A DNA stretch of 64,000 bases from Couchioplanes caeruleus (GCF_023499255.1 NZ_CP092183.1:1371501-1435500), one strand, 5' to 3'. Shown: positions 12,883 to 22,078, numbered from the stretch's first letter. The notes: generated from the sequence alone by a model not told the origin. Numbers and translations: made by a program.

Positions 12883-13647
12883 ATGACGGTATTGATGACC
12901 GCCGCCGCACCCACCGGGACCAGCGGCTACTCGCTCCTGATCGCCGACGACAGCAGCCAGGTCGCGGCCGCGCAGCGCCTGCGCCACGAGGTCTTCGCCG
13001 GCGAGCTCGGCGCCACCCTGCGCGGCGCCACGCCCGACGGGCGGGACGTGGACGAGTTCGACGACTTCTGCGACCACCTGATCGTCCGGGACGACACCAC
13101 CGGGGACGTGGTCGGGACCTACCGCATGATGACGCCGAAGGGCGCCGAACGGGCCGGCCGCCGCTACGGCGACGGGGAGTTCAACCTGAGCGGCCTGCGC
13201 CCGTTGCGCGACCAGCTGGTCGAGACCGGCCGCTCCTGCGTGCACCCGGACCACCGTACGGGCGCCGTGGTCAACCTGATGTGGGCCGGCATCGCCCGCT
13301 ACCTGCACCTCAACAACCTGCGGTGGCTCGGCGGGTGCGCCTCGGTGTCGCTGGAGGACGGCGGGCAGACCGCTGCCGGGGTGTGGGCCCGCGTCCGGAG
13401 CAGGCACATGTCGCCGCCGGCGCTGCGGGTGCAGCCGCGCCGCAACTGGCTCGCGGAGACGTCGCTGGTGGGCGACCCGCGGGTGCAACCGCCGCCGCTG
13501 CTCAAGGGCTATCTGCGGCTCGGCAGCTGGGTGTGCGGTGAGCCCGCGTACGACGCCGACTTCGGCTGTGCCGACTTCTACGTGCTGTTCTCCATGGACC
13601 GGTTGGATCCCCGCTATCGGCGGCACTTCCTGGGAGCCACGCGATGA
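12883..13647 (+). CDS. GNAT-family N-acyltransferase (OlsB/hemolysin-like)
   Basis: A 254-residue protein with the N-acyl amino acid synthase/OlsB layout: QRLRHEVFAGELG at residues ~32-44, DDFCDHLIVRD, VVGTYRMM, and ETGRSCVHPDHRTGAVVNLMW in the centre. Such enzymes acylate an amino acid amine (ornithine in OlsB) from a 3-hydroxyacyl-ACP. The next gene, overlapping by 4 bases, is a PlsC-type O-acyltransferase, reproducing the olsB-olsA pair of ornithine-lipid synthesis. That pathway is an inference from the pairing; other N-acyl amino acid lipids are possible. Confidence 0.75.
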   Translation: MTVLMTAAAPTGTSGYSLLIADDSSQVAAAQRLRHEVFAGELGATLRGATPDGRDVDEFDDFCDHLIVRDDTTGDVVGTYRMMTPKGAERAGRRYGDGEFNLSGLRPLRDQLVETGRSCVHPDHRTGAVVNLMWAGIARYLHLNNLRWLGGCASVSLEDGGQTAAGVWARVRSRHMSPPALRVQPRRNWLAETSLVGDPRVQPPPLLKGYLRLGSWVCGEPAYDADFGCADFYVLFSMDRLDPRYRRHFLGATR

Positions 13648-14411
13648 TCTGGCAGCCCGTGTCGGCGTGCGGTCCGCAGTGCCGGCCCGGCGGGGACGAA
13701 GCCGTGCGCGGGCTGACGACGGTGTTGCGGTTGGTCGCTGCTGCCGCCGTACTCATAGGCGGTTTGATGATCGTGCCGCTCTTGCGCGGCGCCGCGGTGC
13801 GGACCGTCGCCCGCGCCCTGCTCGCGGTCCTGGGGGTGCGCCTGGAGTGGCGCGGTCGCGCGCCGCGGCCCGGCAGCCTGCTGGTGGCCAACCACGTCTC
13901 CTGGCTGGACGTGCTCGCGTTGCTGGCGGTGACGCCGGTCCGGCTCGTCGCGAAGCGCGAGGTCGGCGCGTGGCCCGCGGTGGGCGCGCTGGCGAAGCGG
14001 TCCGGCGCGATCTTCGTCGACCGCACGCGGCCGAAGAGCCTGCCCACGACGGTGGCCGAGGTCACCGCGGCGCTGCGGGCCGGCCGGTCGGTGGCGGTCT
14101 TTCCCGAGGGTACGACGTTCTGCGGTGCGGAACGGGGCCGCTTCCGCCCGGCGCTGTTCCAGGCAGCGGTGGACGCGGGCGCCACGGTCGTCCCGATCTC
14201 CATCCGGTACGCGTCCCCGTCGGCGTCCTTCATCGGCGACGACACGCTGTGGTCCTCGGTACGCCGCGTGGCCGCGTTGCGCGGACTGACCGTGACGCTC
14301 GTCGGCTCGCCGGGGCTGCGTCCGGAGCCGGGCGCCGATCGGCGGTCGCTGGCGCGGGCGGCACAGGCGTCGGCCGGCCTCCGCGGCGCCACGTTCGGCC
14401 TCGCCGCTTAG
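13644..14411 (+). CDS. 1-acyl-glycerol-3-phosphate acyltransferase-like (PlsC/OlsA type)
   Basis: A 255-residue membrane-associated acyltransferase. A hydrophobic anchor lies at about residues 27-50. Block I is NHVSWLD (HX4D catalytic pair), a later block gives GAIFVDR, and block III is FPEGTTF. It begins 4 bases inside the previous gene (ATGA), so the two are co-translated. Its likely job is to add the second, ester-linked acyl chain to the lyso-lipid made by the upstream N-acyltransferase. Confidence 0.82.
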   Translation: MIWQPVSACGPQCRPGGDEAVRGLTTVLRLVAAAAVLIGGLMIVPLLRGAAVRTVARALLAVLGVRLEWRGRAPRPGSLLVANHVSWLDVLALLAVTPVRLVAKREVGAWPAVGALAKRSGAIFVDRTRPKSLPTTVAEVTAALRAGRSVAVFPEGTTFCGAERGRFRPALFQAAVDAGATVVPISIRYASPSASFIGDDTLWSSVRRVAALRGLTVTLVGSPGLRPEPGADRRSLARAAQASAGLRGATFGLAA

Positions 14412-14416
14412 GCAGC

Positions 14417-14434
14417 TCACAGAAAACTTTCAGG
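14417..14434 (+). promoter_or_regulatory. PhoP-box-like operator upstream of the response regulator
   Basis: The 18-mer TCACAGAAAACTTTCAGG begins 61 nt before the regulator ATG. It can be read as two 7-nt half sites, TCACAGA and TTTCAGG, separated by AAAC. The first half matches the published mycobacterial PhoP half site TCACAGC at 6 of 7 bases, and the 7-4-7 spacing is the same. A near-identical copy lies upstream of the htrA-like gene. Autoregulation is inferred. Confidence 0.72.
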
Positions 14435-14477
14435 CACTGTGCAGCGCAGGCGCAGTCACCTGCGTGAGGATGGGCCT

Positions 14478-15194
14478 ATGGCCGCTACTCAGACCCAGGG
14501 CAAGCAGAGCGAGGCGAAGCTCCTCGTCGTCGAGGACGACGCGAACATCCTCGAGCTGCTCTCCGCCAGCCTGCGCTTCGCCGGGTTCGACGTCAGCACT
14601 GCGACCAGCGGCAGCGCCGCCGTGAGCGCGGCCAAGAACGCCACGCCCGACCTCGTCGTCCTCGACGTCATGCTGCCGGACCTCGACGGGTTCGAGGTGA
14701 TCCGGCTCATGCGCGAGGGCGGTGCGCGCACCCCCGTCGTCTTCCTGACCGCGCGCGACAGCACCGACGACAAGATCCGGGGCCTCACGTTGGGCGGCGA
14801 CGACTACGTGACCAAGCCGTTCAGCCTGGAGGAGCTCACCGCGCGCATCCGTGCCGTGCTGCGCCGCACCAGCGCCGGCGACGACGAGCCGTCGCGCCTG
14901 GTCTTCGCCGACCTGGAGCTGGACGAGGAGACCCATGAGGTCTACCGCGCGGGCCAGCGGGTGCAGCTGTCGCCGACGGAGTTCAAGCTCCTGCGCTATC
15001 TGATGCTCAACGCCAACCGGGTGCTGTCCAAGGCGCAGATACTCGACCACGTCTGGAAGTACGACTTCCGCGGCGACGACAACATCGTGGAGTCGTACAT
15101 CTCCTATCTGCGGCGCAAGGTGGACAACGTGCAGCCGCGCCTGATCCACACGCTCCGCGGCGTCGGGTACGTCCTGCGCAAACCCGCGGTCTGA
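14478..15194 (+). CDS. OmpR-family response regulator (mycobacterial PhoP-like)
   Basis: A 238-residue regulator: receiver domain with acidic pair EDD and phospho-acceptor Asp63 in VVLDVMLPDLDGF, switch residues in FLTARDS and the Lys of TKPFSLEEL, then an OmpR-type winged helix (LSPTEFKLLRYL... YISYLRRKVD... LRGVGYVLR). The stretches LTLGGDDYVTKPFSLEEL and ELDEETHEV closely match my recall of M. tuberculosis PhoP, more so than MprA. ATG 14478 gives the natural start. The histidine kinase follows after 7 bases. The operator at 14417 suggests autoregulation. Confidence 0.92.
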   Translation: MAATQTQGKQSEAKLLVVEDDANILELLSASLRFAGFDVSTATSGSAAVSAAKNATPDLVVLDVMLPDLDGFEVIRLMREGGARTPVVFLTARDSTDDKIRGLTLGGDDYVTKPFSLEELTARIRAVLRRTSAGDDEPSRLVFADLELDEETHEVYRAGQRVQLSPTEFKLLRYLMLNANRVLSKAQILDHVWKYDFRGDDNIVESYISYLRRKVDNVQPRLIHTLRGVGYVLRKPAV

Positions 15195-15201
15195 GCCACC
15201 G

Positions 15202-16758
15202 GTGACCCTCACCGACCGGGTCCGCGGCCACGTCCCGCTGCAGACCGGGCTGCGCCGGGTGCCGTTGCGCACCAAGCTCGTCGCGTCCGTGCTCGCCCTC
15301 GTGTTCGCCGCGCTGACGCTGATCAGCGCCGCGAGCACGTACGCGCTGCACAAGTACATGATCGGCCGGCTCGACGCGCAGCTGGTCCGCTTCACCCAGA
15401 TCCTCAACGAGCTCAACTACAACGAGCGCGCGATCCTGCCGGCCGACTACTACGTCAACCTCACCACGGTCGACGGCGTGGGCAACCCGGGCAACGAGAA
15501 GTACGACAGCTCGCTGAAACCGTCCGAGCTGCCGCCCCTGGTGAAGGGCATCAACCAGGTCAAGAAGCACCTCGACAAGCCGTTCACCGTCGACTCGGCG
15601 GACGGCACCGTGCACTGGCGGATGCTCATCACCGACGAGGGCGGCTCGGTGCTGCACGTGGCCCAGCGGCTGGTCGGCATCGACGACGCGATCAGCCGGC
15701 TGATCTGGGTGGACACGCTGGTCGGCGCGGGGGTGCTGTTCGCGCTCGCGGCGATCGGGGCGGCCATCGTGCGGCAGAGCCTCATCCCGCTGGTGCAGAT
15801 AGAGCGGACCGCGGCGGCCATCGCGGCCGGGGACCTGACGCAGCGCGTACCCGATCCGGAGCCCGACGAGGGCGAGCCACAGACCGAGCTGGGCCGGTTG
15901 TCCCGCGCGCTCAATGCGATGCTGGCCCAGATCGAGGCCGCCTTCACCGCCCGCGCGCTCTCCGAGACCGCGGCCCGGGCCGCGGAGTCGCAGGCCCGCG
16001 ACGCCGCCGAGGCGGCCCTCGCCTCCGAAGCCCGGGCGGTGCGCTCCGAGGAGAAGATGCGGCAGTTCGTCGCGGACGCTTCGCACGAATTGCGTACGCC
16101 GCTGACGAGCATCCGTGGCTTCGCCGAGCTCTACCGGCAGGGCGCGGTCGCCAGCCCCGACGCCACCGCGAAGCTCGTGCGCCGCATCGAGGACGAAGCC
16201 GCCCGGATGGGTCTGCTCGTGGAGGACCTGCTGCTGCTGGCCCGGCTGGACCGGGAGCGGCCGATCGAGCTGGCCCCCGTGGAGCTGCCGGTGCTCGCCA
16301 TGGACGCGGTCCAGGCGGCGCAGGCGACGGCGCCCGACCGGAAGATCACGCTGGAGATCCGCGACGTGCCGGAGAAGCTGGTCGCGTACGGCGACGACGC
16401 GCGGCTGCGACAGGTGATCGGCAATCTCATGACGAACGCGCTGGTGCACACGCCGCCGGACGCCTCGGTGACGCTGTCGCTCTCGGCCGAGGAGGGCAAC
16501 CGGGCGGTCGTCGAGATCACCGACACCGGGCCGGGGCTGTCAGCGGATCAGAAGGGCCACGTGTTCGAGCGCTTCTACCGGGTGGACGAGGCACGGACCC
16601 GGCGCGCCGACCGGGACGCCACCGGCACCGGCCTCGGGCTGGCCATCGTGGCGGCGATCGTACGGGCGCACCACGGCACCGTGGACGTCATCAGCGAGCC
16701 GGGCAAGGGTGCGACGTTCCGGGTCGCTCTGCCCGCTCTGGTGCCGGACGAATCCTGA
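15202..16758 (+). CDS. Sensor histidine kinase (PhoR-like)
   Basis: A 518-residue membrane sensor kinase starting at GTG 15202. It has an N-terminal TM helix (about 28-50), an extracytoplasmic sensor loop of some 120 residues, a second TM (about 170-195), HAMP, then an Ala/Glu-rich helical stretch. The HisKA domain carries DASHELRTPLTSIRGF (His295), followed by the ATPase domain with N box NLMTNALVHT, G1 DTGPGLS, F box HVFERFYR and G2 GTGLGLAI. It is the cognate partner of the upstream regulator. The signal sensed is unknown; the downstream protease suggests envelope stress. Confidence 0.93.
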   Translation: MTLTDRVRGHVPLQTGLRRVPLRTKLVASVLALVFAALTLISAASTYALHKYMIGRLDAQLVRFTQILNELNYNERAILPADYYVNLTTVDGVGNPGNEKYDSSLKPSELPPLVKGINQVKKHLDKPFTVDSADGTVHWRMLITDEGGSVLHVAQRLVGIDDAISRLIWVDTLVGAGVLFALAAIGAAIVRQSLIPLVQIERTAAAIAAGDLTQRVPDPEPDEGEPQTELGRLSRALNAMLAQIEAAFTARALSETAARAAESQARDAAEAALASEARAVRSEEKMRQFVADASHELRTPLTSIRGFAELYRQGAVASPDATAKLVRRIEDEAARMGLLVEDLLLLARLDRERPIELAPVELPVLAMDAVQAAQATAPDRKITLEIRDVPEKLVAYGDDARLRQVIGNLMTNALVHTPPDASVTLSLSAEEGNRAVVEITDTGPGLSADQKGHVFERFYRVDEARTRRADRDATGTGLGLAIVAAIVRAHHGTVDVISEPGKGATFRVALPALVPDES

Positions 16759-16777
16759 TCATCCCGGCATCCGGCAT

Positions 16778-16795
16778 TCACAGAAAACCTTCAGG
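16778..16795 (+). promoter_or_regulatory. PhoP-box-like operator upstream of htrA-like gene
   Basis: TCACAGAAAACCTTCAGG matches the operator at 14417-14434 in 17 of 18 positions. It lies 62 nt before the protease start, against 61 nt in the other case. Conservation of both sequence and position strongly implies that the same response regulator controls both transcription units. Confidence 0.72.
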
Positions 16796-16839
16796 GCCAG
16801 CACAGGTCAGTCGGAGCGGTCGGGGGCAATGTTGACCGC

Positions 16840-18495
16840 ATGAACGAGCCCGAGACCAACCCGCAGCGGCACGAGGACTCCTCGCCCGAGGAGCAGTCGC
16901 ACCGGTCCGCGGACGCCTCCCCCGCAGGCAGCAGCCCGGAGCGGGGAGAGTCCGACACCACGGCGCAGCAGCCCGTCGTGAGCGGCGGCCCGGCGCCCTG
17001 GCAGCCCACCCAGCCGCCCGCCCAGCAGCCGGCGCAGCCGCAGGCGGCGCAGCCGCACCCCGGCCAGCCGCAGCACCAGCCGGGTCAGTGGCCCGCCTCG
17101 CCGTGGCAGAGCGGGGGACAGCCGCCGTACGGCCAGCAGCCCTACCCCGGCCAGCCGTTCCCGCCGCACCCCGGCCAGCACCCGGGCGCGCCGCAGCCCG
17201 CGTACGCCGGCGCCTACCAGGGCCAGCCCGGCCAGCCGCCGGTGCAGCCGGGCCAGCCGCAGCACGGTCAGCCGCCGGTGCAGCCCGGGCAGCCGCCGTA
17301 CGGCCAGCCCGGCACCGAGGGGCCGTGGACCGCCCAGCAGGCCGCGGACGCGCCCATCTGGGCCACGCAGGTCGGCGGCGAGCCGCACCGCGACCCCGCG
17401 CGCGCCGGCCGCAGCCGCCGGATCCTGGTCGCCGGCGCGGCCGCTCTGGTCATTGCGCTGGGTGCCGGCGGCGTGGGGGCCGCCACCGCCCTCGCCTTCC
17501 ACGACGACAACAACACCGGGACCGTGCAGACGACCAAGTCCGCGGTGACCTCGGTGATCGACCGCTCCTCGCTCGCGCAGATCGTCGCCGCGGTCAAGGA
17601 CAGCGTCGTCTCGATCAAGACGGAGAGCGGGGAGGGCTCCGGCGTCGTCCTCGACACGCAGGGCTACATCGTCACGAACAACCACGTGGTCGCGACCGCG
17701 CAGGGCGACACCGTCACGGTGATCTTCGCGAGCGGCAAGAAGGCGTCGGCCACGATCACCGGCACGGATCCGCGTACGGACCTCGCGGTGGTCAAGGTCA
17801 GCGGCGTCTCCGACCTGAAGCCGGCGAAGTTCGGCTCCAGCGCCGACATGCAGGTGGGCGACACCGTGCTCGCGCTGGGCAGCCCGCTGGGCCTCGAGGG
17901 TTCGGTGACCGAGGGCATCATCAGCGCCAAGGACCGGACGATCCGGTCCGGCGGCGAGGACCAGCAGACCCCGCAGAACCCGTTCGGCGGCGGCCAGCAG
18001 CAGGAGCAGCCGTCCGCGACGACGTCGATGTCGGGCCTGCTGCAGACCGACGCGCCGATCAACCCGGGCAACTCCGGCGGCGCGCTGGTCAACACCAACG
18101 GCGAGGTCATCGGCATCAACTCGGCCATCGCGACCTCCGGCTCGAGCTCCGGCAACATCGGCCTCGGCTTCGCCATTCCGAGCGACAAGGTCACCACGGT
18201 GTCCAAGGCGCTGATGAAGGGCGAGAAGGTCAGCCACCCGGCGCTCGGCGTCAGCGTCACCGAGGCCGAGGGCGGCGGCGCCGTGGTCAGCGCGGTCAAC
18301 CCGGGCAGCGCGGCCGCCAAGGCCGGCATCGAGCAGGGCGACGTCATCACCGCGGTGAACGGCAAGACGGTCGACGACTCCGACGACCTCATCGCCGCCA
18401 TCCAGAGCGGCAAGGTCGGCGACAGCGTGTCGGTGAAGTTCACCCGCAACGGCCAGGAGCAGACGGTCAACGCCACGCTGACCGAGGCGTCCTGA
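16840..18495 (+). CDS. HtrA/DegP-like serine protease with PDZ domain
   Basis: A 551-residue membrane-anchored quality-control protease. Residues 1-185 are a cytoplasmic Pro/Gln/Gly-rich tail with many GQP repeats; one TM helix at ~190-220 places the rest outside. The trypsin-like domain shows the triad His282 (NNHVV), Asp314 (RTDLAVV) and Ser412 (NPGNSGGAL). The C-terminal PDZ domain covers about 455-551 (GDVITAVNGKTV). This resembles M. tuberculosis PepD/HtrA proteins. The gene follows the two-component system and has its own copy of the operator, so it is a likely regulon member. The Pro/Gln-rich tail may tether it to cytoplasmic partners (inference). Confidence 0.93.
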   Translation: MNEPETNPQRHEDSSPEEQSHRSADASPAGSSPERGESDTTAQQPVVSGGPAPWQPTQPPAQQPAQPQAAQPHPGQPQHQPGQWPASPWQSGGQPPYGQQPYPGQPFPPHPGQHPGAPQPAYAGAYQGQPGQPPVQPGQPQHGQPPVQPGQPPYGQPGTEGPWTAQQAADAPIWATQVGGEPHRDPARAGRSRRILVAGAAALVIALGAGGVGAATALAFHDDNNTGTVQTTKSAVTSVIDRSSLAQIVAAVKDSVVSIKTESGEGSGVVLDTQGYIVTNNHVVATAQGDTVTVIFASGKKASATITGTDPRTDLAVVKVSGVSDLKPAKFGSSADMQVGDTVLALGSPLGLEGSVTEGIISAKDRTIRSGGEDQQTPQNPFGGGQQQEQPSATTSMSGLLQTDAPINPGNSGGALVNTNGEVIGINSAIATSGSSSGNIGLGFAIPSDKVTTVSKALMKGEKVSHPALGVSVTEAEGGGAVVSAVNPGSAAAKAGIEQGDVITAVNGKTVDDSDDLIAAIQSGKVGDSVSVKFTRNGQEQTVNATLTEAS

Positions 18496-18545
18496 CGGAC
18501 CACATCCGGCGCCGCCCGGGCCATCGGGCGGCGTCACCTCCCCAG

Positions 18546-18590
18546 CGGTGGGTGGTCGTGACCAAGGGGGTTGGTCACGACCACCCACCG
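18546..18590 (+). terminator. 20-bp perfect hairpin terminator
   Basis: Arms 18546-18565 and 18571-18590 are exact complements over 20 bp with a GGGGG loop, followed by CGCTTTTA. It lies 51 bases after the htrA-like stop and ends transcription before the M50 gene. Confidence 0.85.
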
Positions 18591-18708
18591 CGCTTTTATG
18601 TCCCCTCCGCGTGCTATCTGCGGGCGTGTGGCAAATCGGGGGCTCGCGTTCGGCCCGGCGGACCGCCTACTCTCCATTCGCCCATCGCGCCAGTGGAAGG
18701 CCGGCACC

Positions 18709-21700
18709 GTGACCTACGTCGAGACCCGGACGAGCGTCTGGGAGGCGCTGGCCGGACGCGCGCCCGGTGAGCCCTCCGGACCCGCCGATCCCGGGCTCTG
18801 GGGCGCTGTCGTCGACCGGCTCAACCCGGCCCGGGCCCGGCCCGTGCTGCGCGCCGGGATCGAGGCCGTCGAGCTGACCAGCGTGCGCGGGGCGGCGTAC
18901 GTGATGCTGCGCTCGCCGGACGAGGGCGGCCGCGCCTGCTACCTCCGGCTGACCCCGGAGGAATGGCAGCTGGCCCTGATGATGGACGGCACGCACACGG
19001 TCGCCCGCCTGGTCGCCGAGTTCGCCCGTCTCGCCGGGCGCCTCGCCCCGGACCAGGTCCGCCGGGTCGTCGCCGACCTGGCCGGCAACCGCATGCTCGA
19101 CGAGCTGCCGGTGGACGCGTTCCGGCCGCTGCAGGAGCTCGAACGCAAGCCGCTGCCCCGCCGCGTCGGCAGCGGCGTGCTCGCGGCGGCCCGCGGGCGG
19201 CGCATGCTCGTCTTCGACGTCGACCCGCTGATCACCGCCCTGTACCGCGCCGGCGGCAAGCTGCTGTTCACCCGGGTGGCCGCGATCGTCATGGCGGCGT
19301 TCGCGCTGGCCGGTCTCGGGCTCTTCGTGACCACGTGGTGGCGCGGCAGCCAGGCCGTGTTCCTCACCAACGGGTCGTATCTGCTCGGCGCTGTCGTGCT
19401 GCTGCTGCTCAACGTGCTGGCGCTGGCCAGCCACGAGCTCGGGCACGCGTTGGCCACCAAGCACGCCGGGCGTGAGGTGCCCGCGGCCGGGGTGCTGGTC
19501 TACTTCGGCATCCCGTCGGTGTTCGTGGACACCACCGACGTCTGGATGGCCGGGCGGCGCGCCCGGATGCTCGTCACCGCGGCGGGCCCGGCCACCGGCC
19601 TCGTCCTCGCCGGCACGATGCAGCTCGTCGGCCTCGCCGTGCCCGCGCTCGGGCCGCTCGCCTTCAAGCTCGCGTTCGCCTGGTACCTGAACGCGTTGTT
19701 CAACCTCAACCCGCTGCTCGCGCTCGACGGCTACTACCTGCTGATGGACTGGCTGGAGATTCCCAACCTGCGCGGACGCGGCCTGGCATGGGTCGCGTCG
19801 CGGCTGCGCGGGCGCCCGCCGGCCTGGGGCGGGCTGGACCGGGAGGGGCGGATCGTCGCCCTGTACGGCGTCCTCGCGGTGCTGTGGCTGGCCGTCGCGG
19901 TGAACCTCGGCTACCGGATCTGGGCGGACCGGGTGGCCGGGCTGGCGACCGGGCTCTGGAACGGCGGCGCCGGCGGCAAACTCCTGCTCGTCCTCGTCGT
20001 CGCCGGACTGTGCGCCCCGCTGGTGTACCTGGCCGTCGGCTGGCTGGCCCGCTCGTGGCGCCGCTACCGCCTGCGCGCCGCCGAGAAGCGGCGAGAGGCC
20101 GACGCCCCGCGCCGCCTGGAGGCGCTGCGCACCTCCGACCTCGGTGGCCTGCCCGAGCCCGCCCTCGCCGGTCTGGCGGCCCGCGCCCGGTGGGTACGCC
20201 CGCCGTCCGGCACCCCCATGGTCCTGGCCGGCAACACCCAGCAGGCCGTGTACGTCGTGGTAGACGGCGCGATGCAGGCCCGCAAGCCCGGCGACCCGGG
20301 CGGCACCATCCGGCACCACGTCGGCGCGGGCGGCGTCGTCGGCCTCGCCAACGCGCTCACCGGCCGCCCCGCCTCGCTCGACTGGCACACCGCCGGCACC
20401 ACGCTGCTGGCCGTACCGACGGCCACCGTCGCCACGGTCGTGGGGCCGCTGCCCGGGCCGCCGCCGGTCGACCGCGCCGAGGCCGAGGCGCTGTTCGCCG
20501 ACACCCCGGCGCTCGCCGGCCTGGCCGGGGACGAGCGCCTCGCCCTGATCGCCACCGCACATCCGGTGGACCTCGATCCGGGCGCGCCGGTCGACCTGCC
20601 CGGGCCGACCCACGCGGTCGTGGTCGAGTCCGGCGTCATCGCCATGCCCGACGGCGTCGAGCTGCGCCGGGGCACGCTCATCGGCCCGGTCGGCGACGGC
20701 GAACCCGGTACGGTCGCGCAGACGCGTACGCCGACCCGGCTGTGGGTCATCCCGGACGCCTCCGACCTCCCGCCGCTCGTGGGCGGCCGCGCGCCGGCCG
20801 CTCCGCCCGTGGCCGCTGTGGACGGTGCCGCCATGGCCCGCAGCGTGCACTCCGCCGGGGCGTACCCGCCGCTCGCGGTGCCGCCGGGGCCGCCGGACGG
20901 CACCGAGGACCCCGAGGTGGACCGCCGCTTCGAACGGCGCATGTGGTGGCTCGTCCTGCTGTTGCTCCTGCTCGCCCTGCTGCTGACCGGGCTGAACTTC
21001 GCGCCGGGGCCGGCCTGGGCCGAGATGCCGACCGACCGGGCCCTGCTCACCGCCGAGCGCGGCACCCTCGCCGTCACCGTCGACGGGCGGGCCGTCCGCC
21101 TGGCCGCGGGCGAGCGCCGGTACGTCGACGAGGGCACCCGGATCGAGGTGCCGGCCCGCGCGTCCGGCCGGCTCACCTTCAAGGGCGGCTCGGCAACGCT
21201 GCTCTGCGCCGGTACGCAGGCCGATGTGGGCGCGTTGGCCACCGACGCGGGGCGCACGCGGGTGCCGCACGGCGTGCTGACCGTGCGCACCGGGCGGGTG
21301 CTCGCCGACACGGGCAGCACGAGCGGCGCGTACGAGCCGCTGCGCCTGACCGTGCAGTCCACCGTCGGCACCGCCACCAACGAGGGACCGGCGTGGTTCG
21401 GCGTCGACCCCGCCGCGATCACCGTCGCCACCGGACGGGTGTTCCTCGGCGGCACCCCCGTCACGGCCAACGTGACGTCGCTGAGCTGCGGGGACGGCGT
21501 ACCCGTGGAACCGCCCGCGGGCTCGCCCAGCGAGTCGCCGAGTGACGTACCGTCGGATCTTCCGTCGGTGACGCCGGCCCCGACGCCGAGCTCCACGCCG
21601 CTGACCGTGCCGCCGACGACGGTCGATCCCGGGCCGGCCACGCCGGACCAGCCGCGGCCGACCACGACCCGCGCGACGACGCGGCCGCCGGCCACCACGC

Positions 21701-21858
21701 GCCCGACCGCCCGGCCGACGATCCGCCCGACGACCGTGCCGCCGAGCACCAGCCGGCCGCCGGTGCCCAGCCCGGACCCGCCCTCGACCCCGCCGTCCAC
21801 GTCGCCGCCGCCGGCGAACCCGGAGCCGTCGGACACGAGCCCGCCCGTGATTGGATGA
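18709..21858 (+). CDS. Giant M50 metalloprotease with PqqD-like, cNMP-like and FecR-like regions
   Basis: A 1049-residue protein from GTG 18709, with GGAAGG ahead of it. Residues ~75-130 resemble PqqD/winged-helix peptide-binding domains (YLRLTPEEWQLALMMDG). A multi-pass M50 zinc protease core carries HELGH (242-246) and the second motif NLNPLLALDG, with Asp340 as third ligand. Residues ~487-577 and ~625-665 look like cyclic-nucleotide-binding-type beta-rolls. A TM helix (~745-764) is followed by a FecR-like beta domain (~778-927, probably outside) and a Pro/Thr/Ser-rich tail. Peptide zinc metalloproteases of this kind occur in RiPP and NHLP-type clusters. The next genes, a zinc ribbon and a protein with an NHLP-like leader, lie directly downstream. 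The substrate is unknown. Confidence 0.75.
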   Translation: MTYVETRTSVWEALAGRAPGEPSGPADPGLWGAVVDRLNPARARPVLRAGIEAVELTSVRGAAYVMLRSPDEGGRACYLRLTPEEWQLALMMDGTHTVARLVAEFARLAGRLAPDQVRRVVADLAGNRMLDELPVDAFRPLQELERKPLPRRVGSGVLAAARGRRMLVFDVDPLITALYRAGGKLLFTRVAAIVMAAFALAGLGLFVTTWWRGSQAVFLTNGSYLLGAVVLLLLNVLALASHELGHALATKHAGREVPAAGVLVYFGIPSVFVDTTDVWMAGRRARMLVTAAGPATGLVLAGTMQLVGLAVPALGPLAFKLAFAWYLNALFNLNPLLALDGYYLLMDWLEIPNLRGRGLAWVASRLRGRPPAWGGLDREGRIVALYGVLAVLWLAVAVNLGYRIWADRVAGLATGLWNGGAGGKLLLVLVVAGLCAPLVYLAVGWLARSWRRYRLRAAEKRREADAPRRLEALRTSDLGGLPEPALAGLAARARWVRPPSGTPMVLAGNTQQAVYVVVDGAMQARKPGDPGGTIRHHVGAGGVVGLANALTGRPASLDWHTAGTTLLAVPTATVATVVGPLPGPPPVDRAEAEALFADTPALAGLAGDERLALIATAHPVDLDPGAPVDLPGPTHAVVVESGVIAMPDGVELRRGTLIGPVGDGEPGTVAQTRTPTRLWVIPDASDLPPLVGGRAPAAPPVAAVDGAAMARSVHSAGAYPPLAVPPGPPDGTEDPEVDRRFERRMWWLVLLLLLLALLLTGLNFAPGPAWAEMPTDRALLTAERGTLAVTVDGRAVRLAAGERRYVDEGTRIEVPARASGRLTFKGGSATLLCAGTQADVGALATDAGRTRVPHGVLTVRTGRVLADTGSTSGAYEPLRLTVQSTVGTATNEGPAWFGVDPAAITVATGRVFLGGTPVTANVTSLSCGDGVPVEPPAGSPSESPSDVPSDLPSVTPAPTPSSTPLTVPPTTVDPGPATPDQPRPTTTRATTRPPATTRPTARPTIRPTTVPPSTSRPPVPSPDPPSTPPSTSPPPANPEPSDTSPPVIG

Positions 21859-22078
21859 GCCCGTGCTCTGCTTCTTCTGCGCCAAGGCTGCGCGTGGCAC
21901 CTGCCGGTTCTGCGGACGCGGCGTGTGCGAGGACCATGCCCGGTTCGGGCCGTACCTGTTGCAGGTCAGCAGGTCGGTGACCCGGGAGCGCGCCGAGGCG
22001 CTGGTGGTCGAGGACGCGGTGCAGTGCGGCACGTGCCGGCCGCGGCCGCAACCGGTCGCCATGCCGGAGCTGGACTGA
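21851..22078 (+). CDS. Small zinc-ribbon protein
   Basis: About 75 residues with four Cys pairs: CFFC, CRFC, C..H (GVCEDHARFG) and CGTC, the pattern of a treble-clef or B-box-like zinc module. No membrane segment or signal peptide is seen, so it is probably cytoplasmic. The start is uncertain: TTG 21851 overlaps the M50 gene by 8 bases, and GTG 21863 would remove four residues. The tight coupling suggests it works with the M50 protein, perhaps as an adaptor (inference). Confidence 0.65.
   Translation: MDEPVLCFFCAKAARGTCRFCGRGVCEDHARFGPYLLQVSRSVTRERAEALVVEDAVQCGTCRPRPQPVAMPELD

Noticed and set aside
14478..18495. mprA-mprB-pepD orthologue assignment
   Set aside because: Gene order fits, but the regulator sequence (LTLGGDDYVTKPFSLEEL) and the operator layout match mycobacterial PhoP better, so no mpr symbols were given.
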